From: Flavimobilis soli
Lineage (GTDB): Bacteria > Actinomycetota > Actinomycetes > Actinomycetales > Cellulomonadaceae
Direction: 5' to 3'
Assembly (NCBI RefSeq): GCF_002564025.1
Contig: NZ_PDJH01000001.1
Span: 682,001-746,000 of the forward strand
DNA: 64,000 nt
In this document: positions 9,025 through 17,918 of the stretch, piece by piece
How the letters are laid out: every line of letters begins with the position of its first letter
Numbering within the stretch: position 1 is the first letter of the stretch
Translations under genes and position numbers: made by a program
The notes under the pieces: model-generated
Seen by the model: only the letters and a program-made list of their open reading frames with translations
Told to the model about the DNA's origin: nothing
Database searches by the model: none

Positions 9025-9804
9025 TCAGGAGAGGTCCAGGACTTTCTCGAGGCCGACGGTCAGCCCGGGGCGCGACACGACCTCGCGGACGGCGAGCAGG
9101 ACGCCGGGCATGAACGAGACGCGGTCGAACGAGTCCTGTCGGATCGACAGCTGCTCGCCGGTGTTGCCGAAGAGGATCTCCTCGTGGGCGACGAGGCCAC
9201 GCAGCCGCACCGCATGCACCCGGACGCCCTCGACGTCGGCTCCGCGCGCCTCCCAGCCCGTCTCCGTGGCGTCGGGGCTCGGCGCGACGCCGGCCTCCGC
9301 GCGCGCCGCGGCGATCGCGTGCGCGGTGTGCCGGGCGGTGCCCGACGGCGCGTCGACCTTGTCCGGGTGGTGCAGCTCGATGACCTCGACCGACTCGAAG
9401 TAGCGTGCCGCCTTCGCCGCGAACGTCATCGCGAGAACGGCGGAGAGACCGAAGTTGGGTGCGATCAGGACGCCGCGCGGCGTTCCGGCCTGCGCGAGGC
9501 GCTCGAGGTGCTCGCTCACGCGGCCGCGGGAGTCGTCGTCCCAGCCTGTCGTGCCGACGACGACGTGCGCGCCCGCGTCGAGGGCGGCGTGGACGTTCGT
9601 CTCGGTGACGGAGGGGACGGTGAAGTCGATCGCGACGTCGGCCCCGCTCTCGCGGACGACGGCGGCGACGTCGTCGCCCGCGTCGACGCGGGCGACGAGC
9701 TCGAGGTCGGGGGCACCGTCGACCGCGGCGCACACGGTCTGGCCCATGCGACCGGCGGCTCCGAGGACGGCGACCTTGAGAGGGGTGGTGGTCTGGTTCG
9801 TCAC
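9025..9804 (-). CDS. dapB: 4-hydroxy-tetrahydrodipicolinate reductase
   Basis: NAD(P)H-dependent second enzyme of the diaminopimelate/lysine branch, acting after DapA. The dinucleotide-binding motif AVLGAAGRMG lies near the N-terminus. The substrate motif ELHHPDKVDAPSGTA and a C-terminal region with the catalytic His/Lys pair are present. I prefer the GTG at 9804 (MTNQTTTP, 259 residues). A longer in-frame GTG at 9813 overlaps a -10-like TAGGGT, so it would lie inside the promoter. A strong terminator of the preceding M16 gene stands upstream, which supports an independent promoter. The small membrane protein gene follows 11 nt downstream. Confidence 0.94.
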   Translation of the reverse strand: MTNQTTTPLKVAVLGAAGRMGQTVCAAVDGAPDLELVARVDAGDDVAAVVRESGADVAIDFTVPSVTETNVHAALDAGAHVVVGTTGWDDDSRGRVSEHLERLAQAGTPRGVLIAPNFGLSAVLAMTFAAKAARYFESVEVIELHHPDKVDAPSGTARHTAHAIAAARAEAGVAPSPDATETGWEARGADVEGVRVHAVRLRGLVAHEEILFGNTGEQLSIRQDSFDRVSFMPGVLLAVREVVSRPGLTVGLEKVLDLS

Positions 9805-9811
9805 GAGGTTC

Positions 9812-9817
9812 ACCCTA
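9812..9817 (-). promoter_or_regulatory. -10 element of dapB, apparent leaderless start
   Basis: TAGGGT on the minus strand ends 7 nt before the GTG at 9804. This decides the start: the alternative GTG at 9813 would fall within the hexamer. No Shine-Dalgarno sequence and no clear -35 are visible. Confidence 0.45.
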
Positions 9818-9898
9818 GCCGCCGCGCGGTCGGGCGTCGGTCGCGTCCGTCCTGCGGCACGGCTCGCGCGCCGGGACGCCGCGCCTCTCCCGGGGACG

Positions 9899-9934
9899 AC
9901 GGAGCCCCGGCGAGCAGGCCCGCCGGGGCTCCGT
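9899..9934 (-). terminator. Hairpin terminator after the rpsO-pnp-M16 run
   Basis: A perfect 14-bp inverted repeat (9899-9912 with 9921-9934) with an 8-nt loop lies 23 nt past the stop codon of the M16 peptidase gene. There is no T-tract. Confidence 0.75.
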
Positions 9935-9957
9935 GCTGTCGTCTGCGTGCCGGGTCG

Positions 9958-11286
9958 TCAGCCGCCGAACGGGCCGACGCGCACGATCGTCCGGTCGCGG
10001 GAGGCGAGCTCCTTCGCGAGGGTCTGGACCTCCTCCGCGGTGACCGAGCGCATGCGCTCGAGCGCTTCCTCGAGGCTCTGCAGCTCGCCGTGCACGAGCT
10101 CGGCCTTGCCGAGCCGGCTCATGCGGGAGCCCGAGTCCTCGAGGCCGAGGACGAGACCACCGGAGAGCTGGCCGCGGCTGCGCTCGAGCTCGGTCGCGGT
10201 GATGCCGCCGTCGGCGAGCTTCTCGAGCTCGGTCGCGAGCAGCGCGGTGACCTCGTCGACCTTGCTGGGCGCGCAGCCTGCGTAGAGGCCGAAGATGCCG
10301 GTCCCGCCGAAGCCGGAGGCGAACGAGTACGTCGAGTACGCGAGGCCACGACGCTCGCGGATCTCCTGGAAGAGGCGCGAGGACATCCCGCCACCGAGGA
10401 CGGCGTTGAGGACGGTCATCGCGTAGCGGCGGTCGTCGGTCGCGCTGAGGCCGAGGCAGCCCAGCACGACGTTCGCCTGCTCGACGGGACGGTGCACGTC
10501 GCACTCGACGCCACGTGGGATCTCGCCGAGATCGTCGATCGAGTCGGTGCGGCGCGGCCGCGGAGCGTTCGCGGGGTCGAGGTCCCAGCCGCCTGCGACG
10601 AGGGCGTCGGCCACCTGTGCGCAGAGCACGTCGTGGTCGACGTTGCCCGCGGCGGACACGACGAGGGTCTCGGGGCGGTAGTGCCAGCGGTAGTGCTCCC
10701 ACACCGCGTCCCGCGGGACGGCGTTGATCGTCGCGGGCGTGCCGCCGATCGGGCGTCCGAGCGGGTTGTCCCCGAGGACGGCCTTGGAGAACTCCTCGTG
10801 GACGACGTCGCTCGGGTCGTCGTCGTTCATCGCGAGCTCTTCGAGGATGACGCCGCGCTCGGTCTCGAGCTCGTTCGCGTCGATGCGCGCGGAGGTCACC
10901 ATGTCGGTGATCACGTCGACCGCCATGGGCAGGTCGGTGTCGAGCACGCGTGCGTAGTAGCAGGTGTGCTCCTTGCCGGTCGCGGCGTTGGCCTCGCCGC
11001 CGACGGCGTCGAACGACTCGGCGATGTCGAGCGCGCTGCGGCGGGCCGTGCCCTTGAAGAGCAGGTGCTCGAGGAAGTGCGTCGAACCGAAGTGCCCGTC
11101 GGTCTCGTCTCGAGAACCGACGGGCACCCAGGCACCGATCGATGCGGAGCGCTGGCCGGGCATCGACTCCGTGATGACCCGGACCCCGCCGGGCAGGATC
11201 GAGCGCCTGATGACGGCGCCGTCCTGCCCGGCGGTGAGCTCGCTACCGGGCTCTCCGGCCCGGGTGAGGGGAAGGTCCCAGCTCAC
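9958..11286 (-). CDS. M16-family zinc metallopeptidase (processing peptidase type)
   Basis: Predicted insulinase/mitochondrial-processing-peptidase-like zinc protease. The 442-residue protein carries HFLEH at 70-74 with the third zinc ligand E150 in ILEEL, exactly 76 residues after H74, as in active M16 enzymes. An M16_C half follows (VERLGEIPRGVECDVHRP-like region, then SSRLFQEIRERRGLAY). The start is the GTG at 11286, one base after the pnp stop codon, so it is coupled to pnp; the pnp-M16 pair is common in Gram-positive bacteria. The substrate is unknown. A hairpin terminator follows it. Confidence 0.92.
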   Translation of the reverse strand: MSWDLPLTRAGEPGSELTAGQDGAVIRRSILPGGVRVITESMPGQRSASIGAWVPVGSRDETDGHFGSTHFLEHLLFKGTARRSALDIAESFDAVGGEANAATGKEHTCYYARVLDTDLPMAVDVITDMVTSARIDANELETERGVILEELAMNDDDPSDVVHEEFSKAVLGDNPLGRPIGGTPATINAVPRDAVWEHYRWHYRPETLVVSAAGNVDHDVLCAQVADALVAGGWDLDPANAPRPRRTDSIDDLGEIPRGVECDVHRPVEQANVVLGCLGLSATDDRRYAMTVLNAVLGGGMSSRLFQEIRERRGLAYSTYSFASGFGGTGIFGLYAGCAPSKVDEVTALLATELEKLADGGITATELERSRGQLSGGLVLGLEDSGSRMSRLGKAELVHGELQSLEEALERMRSVTAEEVQTLAKELASRDRTIVRVGPFGG

Positions 11287-11287
11287 G

Positions 11288-13501
11288 TCAGGCGTCGGCC
11301 TGCTCGTCGCCGGACTCTTCGCCCTCGATGACCGCGTGCAGCGACAGCTTGCCGCGCGGGTCGACCTCGCCGATCTCGACCTGGACCTTCTGGCCGATCG
11401 ACAGCACGTCCTCGACGTTCTCGACGCGCTTGCCACCGACGAGCTTGCGGATCTGGCTGATGTGCAGCAGACCGTCCTTGCCCGGGGACAGCGAGATGAA
11501 CGCGCCGAACGAGGTCGTCTTGACGACCGTGCCGACGAAGCGCTCGCCGACCTCGGGGACGTGCGGGTTGGCGATCGCGTTGATCGCCGCACGGGCGGCC
11601 TCGGCCGAGGGGCCGTCGGTCGCGCCGATGTAGACGGTGCCGTCGTCCTCGATGGAGATGTCGGCGCCGGTCTCGTCCTGGATCTGGTTGATCATCTTGC
11701 CCTTCGGGCCGATGACCTCGCCGATCTTGTCGACGGGGACCTTGACGGCGATGACGCGCGGGGCGTTCGGCGACATCTCGTCGGGCGTGTCGATCGCCTC
11801 GTTGATGACGTCGAGGATCGCGAGGCGAGCCTCCTTGGCCTGGGTCAGCGCGCCGGCGAGCACGTCGGCGGGGATGCCGTCGAGCTTCGTGTCGAGCTGG
11901 ATGGCCGTGACGAACTCGCGCGTACCGGCGACCTTGAAGTCCATGTCGCCGAAGGCGTCCTCGGCACCGAGGATGTCGGTGAGCGCCGCGTAGCGGGTCT
12001 CACCGTCGACGGTGTCGGAGACGAGGCCCATCGCGATGCCCGCGACGGCGGCGCGCAGCGGCACACCGGCGTTGAGCATCGACAGCGTCGAGGCGCAGAC
12101 GGAGCCCATCGAGGTCGAGCCGTTGGAGCCGAGGGCCTCGGAGACCTGGCGGATCGCGTACGGGAACTCCTCGCGGCTCGGGAGCACGGGGATCAGCGCG
12201 CGCTCGGCGAGAGCACCGTGGCCGATCTCGCGACGCTTCGGCGAGCCGACGCGACCGGTCTCACCGGTCGAGTAGGGCGGGAAGTTGTAGTGGTGCATGT
12301 AGCGCTTGCGCGTCTCGGGCGCGAGCGTGTCGAGCTGCTGCTCCATGCGGAGCATGTTGAGCGTCGTGACGCCGAGGATCTGCGTCTCGCCGCGCTCGAA
12401 GAGCGCCGAGCCGTGCACGCGCGGGAGGACCTCGACCTCGGCCGAGAGCGTGCGGATGTCACGCAGGCCACGGCCGTCGATGCGGAAGCCGTCCGTGAGG
12501 ATGCGCTGGCGGATGAGCTTCTTCTGCACCGAGCGGTACGCGGCGGAGAGCTCCTTCTCGCGACCCTCGAACTGGGCGGAGAGCTGCTCGACGACCTCGG
12601 CCTTGATCTCGTCGAGGCGAGCCTCGCGAGCCTGCTTGTCGGCGATCGAGAGGGCCTCGCCGAGGCTCGCCGTCGCGGCGCCCTCGACGGCGGCGTACGC
12701 GTCGTCCTGGTAGTCGGGGAACGTCGGGAAGACCTGGGTCTCCTTCGCGGCACGGGCCGCGAGCTCCTGCTGCGCCTCGACGAGGGACTTGATGAACGGC
12801 TTGGCCGCCTCGAGACCCTGGGCGACGACCTCTTCGGTCGGCGCGACGGCACCCTCGTCGTGGATGAGGGTCCAGGACGCCTCGGGCGCCTCGGCCTCGA
12901 TCATCGCGATCGCGACGTCGTCACCGACGACGCGGCCGGCGACGACCATGTCGAACGTGGCGCGCTCGCGCTCGGAGTAGCGCGGGAACGCGACCCACTG
13001 ACCGTCGATCAGCGCGATGCGGACACCGGCGACCGGGCCGGAGAACGGCAGTCCGGAGAGCTGCGTCGACGCCGAGGCGGCGTTGATCGCGAGGACGTCG
13101 TACGAGTCGTCCGGGTGGATCGCCATGACGGTCAGGACGACCTGGACCTCGTTGCGCAGGCCCTTGACGAAGAGCGGGCGCAGGGGGCGGTCGACGAGGC
13201 GGCACGCGAGGATCGCCTCGGTCGAGGGACGGCCCTCGCGACGGAAGAACGAGCCGGGGATCTTGCCCGCGGCGTACTGGCGCTCCTCGACGTCGATCGT
13301 CAGGGGGAAGAAGTCGAACTGCTCCTTGGGGTGCTTGCCGGCCGTCGTGGCCGACAGGAGCATGGTCTCGCCGTCGAGGTAGGCGGCGACTGCGCCGGCT
13401 GCCTGCTTGGCGAGGCGGCCCGTCTCGAAGCGGACGGTGCGGGTGCCGAAACGACCGTTGTCGATCGTTGCTTCGGCGAACTGGATCTCGGGACCCTCCA
13501 C
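11288..13501 (-). CDS. pnp: Polyribonucleotide nucleotidyltransferase (PNPase)
   Basis: Phosphorolytic 3'-5' exoribonuclease of the degradosome-like machinery, which in actinobacteria also makes guanosine tetraphosphate-type or tailing products (family knowledge). The 737-residue protein has two RNase PH domains ([11 protein letters not shown]; then [26 protein letters not shown]), a KH domain with [11 protein letters not shown], and a C-terminal S1 domain ([18 protein letters not shown]). The GTG start at 13501 follows a strong GAGGAGG ribosome-binding site 7 nt upstream; an extension to 13585 lacks support. It follows rpsO, with a hairpin between them. Confidence 0.96.
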   Translation of the reverse strand: MEGPEIQFAEATIDNGRFGTRTVRFETGRLAKQAAGAVAAYLDGETMLLSATTAGKHPKEQFDFFPLTIDVEERQYAAGKIPGSFFRREGRPSTEAILACRLVDRPLRPLFVKGLRNEVQVVLTVMAIHPDDSYDVLAINAASASTQLSGLPFSGPVAGVRIALIDGQWVAFPRYSERERATFDMVVAGRVVGDDVAIAMIEAEAPEASWTLIHDEGAVAPTEEVVAQGLEAAKPFIKSLVEAQQELAARAAKETQVFPTFPDYQDDAYAAVEGAATASLGEALSIADKQAREARLDEIKAEVVEQLSAQFEGREKELSAAYRSVQKKLIRQRILTDGFRIDGRGLRDIRTLSAEVEVLPRVHGSALFERGETQILGVTTLNMLRMEQQLDTLAPETRKRYMHHYNFPPYSTGETGRVGSPKRREIGHGALAERALIPVLPSREEFPYAIRQVSEALGSNGSTSMGSVCASTLSMLNAGVPLRAAVAGIAMGLVSDTVDGETRYAALTDILGAEDAFGDMDFKVAGTREFVTAIQLDTKLDGIPADVLAGALTQAKEARLAILDVINEAIDTPDEMSPNAPRVIAVKVPVDKIGEVIGPKGKMINQIQDETGADISIEDDGTVYIGATDGPSAEAARAAINAIANPHVPEVGERFVGTVVKTTSFGAFISLSPGKDGLLHISQIRKLVGGKRVENVEDVLSIGQKVQVEIGEVDPRGKLSLHAVIEGEESGDEQADA

Positions 13502-13664
13502 GGGTGCCCTCCTCTCGTCTCCCGCCCTGCTCCCGACGGTCTTCGATCGAGGCCCACGCAACGTGTTCACGCTGACGGGAGCCACTACCGAGGACCGGAC
13601 GAGACAGTCAGGGCGGCGGTTCAGATGGTGACGAACGAGTCTTCGTCAGGACGGTGACACTACG

Positions 13665-13694
13665 CCAGCCCGGACCCTGAGGGGCCCGGGCTGG
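13665..13694 (-). terminator. Hairpin between rpsO and pnp
   Basis: A 9-bp outer stem (13665-13673 with 13686-13694) can extend inward through ACC/GGG pairing. It lies 12 nt after the rpsO stop codon and about 165 nt before pnp. It may be a partial terminator or an RNase processing site, as known for rpsO-pnp messages in other bacteria. Confidence 0.6.
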
Positions 13695-13706
13695 TGAGGT
13701 GTCGGA

Positions 13707-13976
13707 TCAGCGGCGCAGACCGAGGCGCTCGATCAGGCTGCGGTAGCGGTTGATGTCGACCTTCTGCAGGTAGCCGAGGAGGCGACGGCGCTGGCCGACG
13801 AGGAGGAGCAGACCACGACGGCTGTGGTGGTCGTGCTTGTGCTCCTTGAGGTGCTCGGTCAGGTCCTTGATGCGCTGCGTCAGCATCGCGATCTGGACCT
13901 CGGGCGAACCGGTGTCACCCTCGTGGGTGGCGTACTCGGTCATGATGGCCTGCTTGGTGGCCTTGTCGAGGGGCAC
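13707..13976 (-). CDS. rpsO: Ribosomal protein S15
   Basis: Small-subunit protein that binds the central domain of 16S rRNA early in assembly. It has 89 residues, the standard length, with the family signature [17 protein letters not shown] and [12 protein letters not shown]. The GTG start is preceded by AAGGAG at about 5 nt. The gene lies upstream of pnp in the standard order. A -10 element TAGGAT about 90 nt upstream implies a leader where S15 autoregulation could act. Confidence 0.97.
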   Translation of the reverse strand: MPLDKATKQAIMTEYATHEGDTGSPEVQIAMLTQRIKDLTEHLKEHKHDHHSRRGLLLLVGQRRRLLGYLQKVDINRYRSLIERLGLRR

Positions 13977-14066
13977 GGCTCTCCTTGTGTTTCTTCTCGT
14001 TGCGCGGCGCCCTGGGGCTGGTTCACCCGGGCTCTCTCTGTCCGCGGCCGCTATGACGGCACACCG

Positions 14067-14072
14067 ATCCTA
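14067..14072 (-). promoter_or_regulatory. Candidate -10 element of rpsO
   Basis: TAGGAT on the minus strand, about 90 nt upstream of the rpsO GTG. The -35 region is poor. It lies in the gap between rpsO and the amidase gene, where a promoter is expected. Confidence 0.4.
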
Positions 14073-14103
14073 TCAGGCGGGCACCAGCGAACGTAGGCCC
14101 TGC

Positions 14104-16758
14104 TCAGCGCGCCGTCGTGACGGCGCTCACGCGCACGGTCTTCGCATCGAGGGACTTCACGCTGATCGTGCCGGAGAACGCCCGGGGCAGCTTCACCGTC
14201 AGCCTGCTCAGACGCTTGGTCTTGCTCGACGCGAGCGAGAACGTCTTGACCTTCGTCTTGCCGGCGTAGACCGCGATCCGCCCGTAGCCCTTGCCCTTGG
14301 CCGCGGTGACCTGGATCGTGCGGACGTCCTTCGCCTTCTTGACCTTGAGGGTCGCGCCCTTCTTGTTCGTCGAGAAGGCGAGGTCACGGAAGAAGGAGCC
14401 GTGCTTGACCTTGCTCCACTTCTTGGCGCCCGTGGACCGGACGAGCTTCGAGGTGGCGACGGGCCGGGTCATCGTCGGGAACACCGCACGGGCCGACGTC
14501 TTCTTCCCCGGCGCGACCGCGCGGACTCCCACCTGGGCGGTCACGCCGTCCTCGAGGGTGATGACGTGCTTGCGTGACGTCGTGGTCGCGACCGTCTTCC
14601 ACGCGCCGTAGGCCTTGCCGTGGGCCGCGGTGCGCACCTGGACCTGGTAGCTCTTGGCGCCGGGCACGGCGGCCCAGCGCAGGGTGGCCGACGGCGAGAG
14701 CCGGACGGGCGCCACGGTCGCGCCCGGCTTGGTGAGCGCCGGCTTGGCGAGCGTGGTCGACGCCTGCGCGGGCGGGGCCGTCGTCGTCGCGGTGAAGCGC
14801 GGGAACGCGAGCGAGCTGACGGCGACGCGTGCGTCGTCGAGCGTGACGAGACGGATACGGCCGCTCGTCGCCGCGGGGAGGTCGAGGACGCGCGCGGCCG
14901 CGCGGTCGACCTTGGACGCCGACCAGCTGAGCGTGCCGAGCGGCGTGTCTCCGAGCAGCACCTGCGTGCGGCCGTAGCCGGGCCCGGCCTCGCCGTGGAC
15001 GACGACGCGCCGGGCGTCTCGCACGTTCGCGACGGCGAGGCTCGCGCCTGCGACGTTCGTGGACCGCAGGTTGCCGTTGACGGCGTTGTTGCCGGACTCC
15101 TTGGTCCAGCCGATCTTCGAGGACCAGGTGATGGCCGACGTCGCGACGGGACGGGCGGTCTGTGTCAGGACGCTGAGCGCGCCGCGGCGGCCCGCGGAGT
15201 CGACGCCGCGCACGGCGACGATCCGGTTCGCTCCCGCGTCGAGCGACACGGTCGCCGACGTGCCGGTGACGCTCGCGTAGGTCCCCCAGCCGCGGGAGTC
15301 CGTCATGGCGTTGCCGTGGCTGCCCACGCGCGTGATCAGCTCGTACCGAACGGCGCCGGGCACCGCCTGCCACGAGTACGTCGAGCTCGCGTCGAGGTGG
15401 GCGGGGTTCTGCCGCGCGCTGTGCGTGGTCACGGCCGGTGCAGCGAGCGCGGTGCCGGCCTTGCCGTGCGTCGCGACCGCCTTGTCCACGAGCTTCTTGA
15501 CCTCGGTGCGGATCGCGGGGAGCTCGGCGTAGAGGTACTTGCCGGGGCACGCCGTGATGTTCGTGTCCCGGTGGCCCTGGATGACGTTGACCGTGACGAC
15601 CTGCCCGGGCTTCGCGTGCACGCCGCTCTTGGTGCTCGTCCCGGTCACGAGCTGGGTCTTGCCCTTCGGGTCGAGACCGTGCTGGTACGCCTTCCAGGCG
15701 AGGAGCTTCGAGATCGCGGTGACCATCTTCGCGGTGGGCTTGCCCGTCTCGAAGTTGCCGATCGCCGAGATGCCGATCGTCGTCGTGTTGTAGCCGCCCG
15801 CCTGCGCGCCGATCGGCAGCGTGTCGATCGCGCCGTAGCGCCCTTCGTAGAGGTTGCCGTACTTGTCGACGAGGAACTGGTAGCCGATGTCCGGCCACTT
15901 CATGCTCTGGGTGTGGTACGCGTAGATGCCGCGCACGAGCTTGGGGCCGTCGCCCTTGCTGTAGGAGTTCGAGTTGACGGTGTGGTGCACGTACATCGCG
16001 TTGAGCACGGCCGACTGGTCGGGGGTGCCCCAGCCGCGGCGGAGCGACTCGTCGGCGCCCCACTTCTTGCGCGTGACGATCGTCGGCTCGATCTCGTAGC
16101 CGTTCGCGGCAGCGGCGGTCGCCGCGGGCCCGGACGACGACGTCGCGACGGCGTCGGCCGCCGAGTCGCCCGCGTCGACGAGCTCGATGCGCAGGCCCGA
16201 CGGCGCGTCGCCGCTGACCGTGCGCACACGCACCTGGATGCCGTCCGCGCCTGCCGACGCGATCGGCTCGGTGCCGGTGCGGTCGGAGTCCGCGAGCCCC
16301 TCGGAGGCGGGCAGCGTCGTCCACTCCCCCCACGCACCGTGCTCACGGATCCGCACGACGACCTCGGTGACCTCCTCGGTGCTCGCGGCGTCCCACGTGA
16401 CACCGGCGACCGTGAACGGGTCGGTGCGCTCGAGTGCGCTCAACGCTGCGAGGTCCTCGTCCTGGACGGAGGCGAGCGGCTCGACCTCCTCGGCGTGGTC
16501 GTCGTGGACGCCCTCCGGTTCCTGCGCCTCGGCGACGGCGAGGTCACGCACGAGCTGCGGGTCCGTCGTCTCGGGGTCGACAGGCGCCTCGATCGCGGTG
16601 GGGTCGGCCGCCGCCTCGGGGTCGATCCCGTCGAGCGGCAGCGTCGTGAGCTCCGGGCTCACGGGTGATGCGGCGGCGACGGGGAGCGTGACGACCGGCA
16701 GCGCCACCCCGGTGATGGTGAGCGCGGCCGTGAGGACGACCGGGACGATCCTGCGCAT
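14104..16758 (-). CDS. Secreted N-acetylmuramoyl-L-alanine amidase (PGRP/amidase_2) with duplicated C-terminal modules
   Basis: Predicted zinc amidase cleaving the MurNAc-L-Ala bond of peptidoglycan. The 884-residue protein begins with a signal peptide (residues 1-30) and an acidic region, then a PGRP domain at about 230-425 with YVHHTVN, YQFLVDKYGNLYEGR and the zinc motif GHRDTNITACPG. The rest holds two copies of a module of about 190 residues: a fibronectin-like part (WQAVPGAVRYELITRVGSHG; WAAVPGAKSYQVQVRTAAHG) followed by a beta-rich part (GEAGPGYGRTQVLLGDTPLGT; AAKGKGYGRIAVYAGKTKVKT). The second copy is strongly lysine-rich. The ATG at 16758 has GGGAG upstream. It ends 127 nt before rpsO and is probably transcribed alone. 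Confidence 0.9.
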   Translation of the reverse strand: MRRIVPVVLTAALTITGVALPVVTLPVAAASPVSPELTTLPLDGIDPEAAADPTAIEAPVDPETTDPQLVRDLAVAEAQEPEGVHDDHAEEVEPLASVQDEDLAALSALERTDPFTVAGVTWDAASTEEVTEVVVRIREHGAWGEWTTLPASEGLADSDRTGTEPIASAGADGIQVRVRTVSGDAPSGLRIELVDAGDSAADAVATSSSGPAATAAAANGYEIEPTIVTRKKWGADESLRRGWGTPDQSAVLNAMYVHHTVNSNSYSKGDGPKLVRGIYAYHTQSMKWPDIGYQFLVDKYGNLYEGRYGAIDTLPIGAQAGGYNTTTIGISAIGNFETGKPTAKMVTAISKLLAWKAYQHGLDPKGKTQLVTGTSTKSGVHAKPGQVVTVNVIQGHRDTNITACPGKYLYAELPAIRTEVKKLVDKAVATHGKAGTALAAPAVTTHSARQNPAHLDASSTYSWQAVPGAVRYELITRVGSHGNAMTDSRGWGTYASVTGTSATVSLDAGANRIVAVRGVDSAGRRGALSVLTQTARPVATSAITWSSKIGWTKESGNNAVNGNLRSTNVAGASLAVANVRDARRVVVHGEAGPGYGRTQVLLGDTPLGTLSWSASKVDRAAARVLDLPAATSGRIRLVTLDDARVAVSSLAFPRFTATTTAPPAQASTTLAKPALTKPGATVAPVRLSPSATLRWAAVPGAKSYQVQVRTAAHGKAYGAWKTVATTTSRKHVITLEDGVTAQVGVRAVAPGKKTSARAVFPTMTRPVATSKLVRSTGAKKWSKVKHGSFFRDLAFSTNKKGATLKVKKAKDVRTIQVTAAKGKGYGRIAVYAGKTKVKTFSLASSKTKRLSRLTVKLPRAFSGTISVKSLDAKTVRVSAVTTAR

Positions 16759-16958
16759 GCTTCTCCCTCTCGTGCGGCCTCGGGGGTGGCCGCCCTGGTG
16801 CCTATCGGCGCGGAGGGCGCGAGAATCAGCAGACGAGCCCGTCCGAGTTGCACGATAACGCACGGCGCACAGTCACACGAGCACCTTCCACCACACCGCG
16901 CAGGCCCTCGACGACCCGCGGTTCGTGCGCCCGCCCGGGCCCCCGACGTTCGACGAGG

Positions 16959-17918
16959 TCAGCGGTGCTCGAGCACCTCACGGCAGCGCGCGACGTCCTC
17001 GGCCATCCGCTCGACGAGCGCCTCGACCGAGTCGAAGCGCAGCGTCGGGCGCAGGTGCTCGACGAGCTCGAGCTCGACGACCTCCCCGTACAGGTCCAGG
17101 TCGGTACGGTCCAGGACGTACGCCTCGACCCGACGCTCGACACCCTCGAACGTCGGGTTGGTGCCGATCGAGATCGCCGCCGGCAGCACGAGGTCCTCGA
17201 CCGGCGTGCCCTCGGGCGCCGCGTCGCGCCGCAGGCGACCCGCGTACACACCGTCGGCCGGGACGTGCCCCTCGATCGGCCAGCCGAGGTTCGCCGTCGG
17301 GTAGCCGATCGTCCTCCCCCGCGCGTCACCGTGCACGACCGTCGAGCGCACCCGGTGGTTGCGACCGAGCACCTGCGCAGCGCGCGCGACGTCGCCGTCG
17401 ACGAGCAGGTTGCGCGCGCTCGTCGACGACCAGCGCCCGCCCCCGAGCCCGAGGTCCTCGATCGCGACGACCTCGAAGCCGTGCTGCACCCCGAGCTCCT
17501 CGAGGGTCGCGAGCGTCCCCGAGTTTCCCCACCCGAACCGCACGTCGTGCCCGACGACGACGCGCGCCGCGTGCAGCCCGCGGACGAAGCACGACTCGAC
17601 GAACTCCTGCGGCGACTGCCGCGCGAACTCGAGCGTGTAGTCGATCACGAGGACGGCGTCGAGCCCGAGCGCCGCGAGCAGCTCGAGGCGCTGCGCAGGG
17701 CTCGTCAGCAGCTCGGGCGCGTTCTCCGGCTGGTGCACGGCGCGCGGGTGCGGCACGAACGTCACCGCGACCGACGTCAGACCACGCTCGCGCGCCTGGT
17801 CGACGACGCTCCGCAGCACCTCCGCGTGCCCGCGGTGCACGCCGTCGAAGTTACCGATCGTCACGACCGTGGGGCCGAGGTCGTCCGGGACCTCCGTCAA
17901 CCCGTTCCAGACCTTCAC
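16959..17918 (-). CDS. ribF: Bifunctional riboflavin kinase/FAD synthetase
   Basis: Converts riboflavin to FMN and FMN to FAD. The 319-residue protein has the nucleotidyltransferase half with GNFDGVHRGH near residue 20 and the C-terminal flavokinase half with GRTIGYPTANL near 200. The start GTG overlaps the truB stop codon as GTGA. The order infB-rbfA-truB-ribF is conserved in many bacteria. No FMN riboswitch was seen, which fits its place inside a translation operon. Confidence 0.95.
   Translation of the reverse strand: MKVWNGLTEVPDDLGPTVVTIGNFDGVHRGHAEVLRSVVDQARERGLTSVAVTFVPHPRAVHQPENAPELLTSPAQRLELLAALGLDAVLVIDYTLEFARQSPQEFVESCFVRGLHAARVVVGHDVRFGWGNSGTLATLEELGVQHGFEVVAIEDLGLGGGRWSSTSARNLLVDGDVARAAQVLGRNHRVRSTVVHGDARGRTIGYPTANLGWPIEGHVPADGVYAGRLRRDAAPEGTPVEDLVLPAAISIGTNPTFEGVERRVEAYVLDRTDLDLYGEVVELELVEHLRPTLRFDSVEALVERMAEDVARCREVLEHR

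Noticed and set aside
9184..13657. Long plus-strand open frames opposite dapB, the M16 gene and pnp
   Set aside because: No family motifs, no ribosome-binding sites, and complete overlap with conserved minus-strand genes.
16759..16958. Possible FMN or other riboswitch near ribF, or a promoter in the amidase-ribF gap
   Set aside because: ribF is inside the truB unit and starts by a GTGA overlap; the gap shows only weak -10-like hexamers for the amidase gene.
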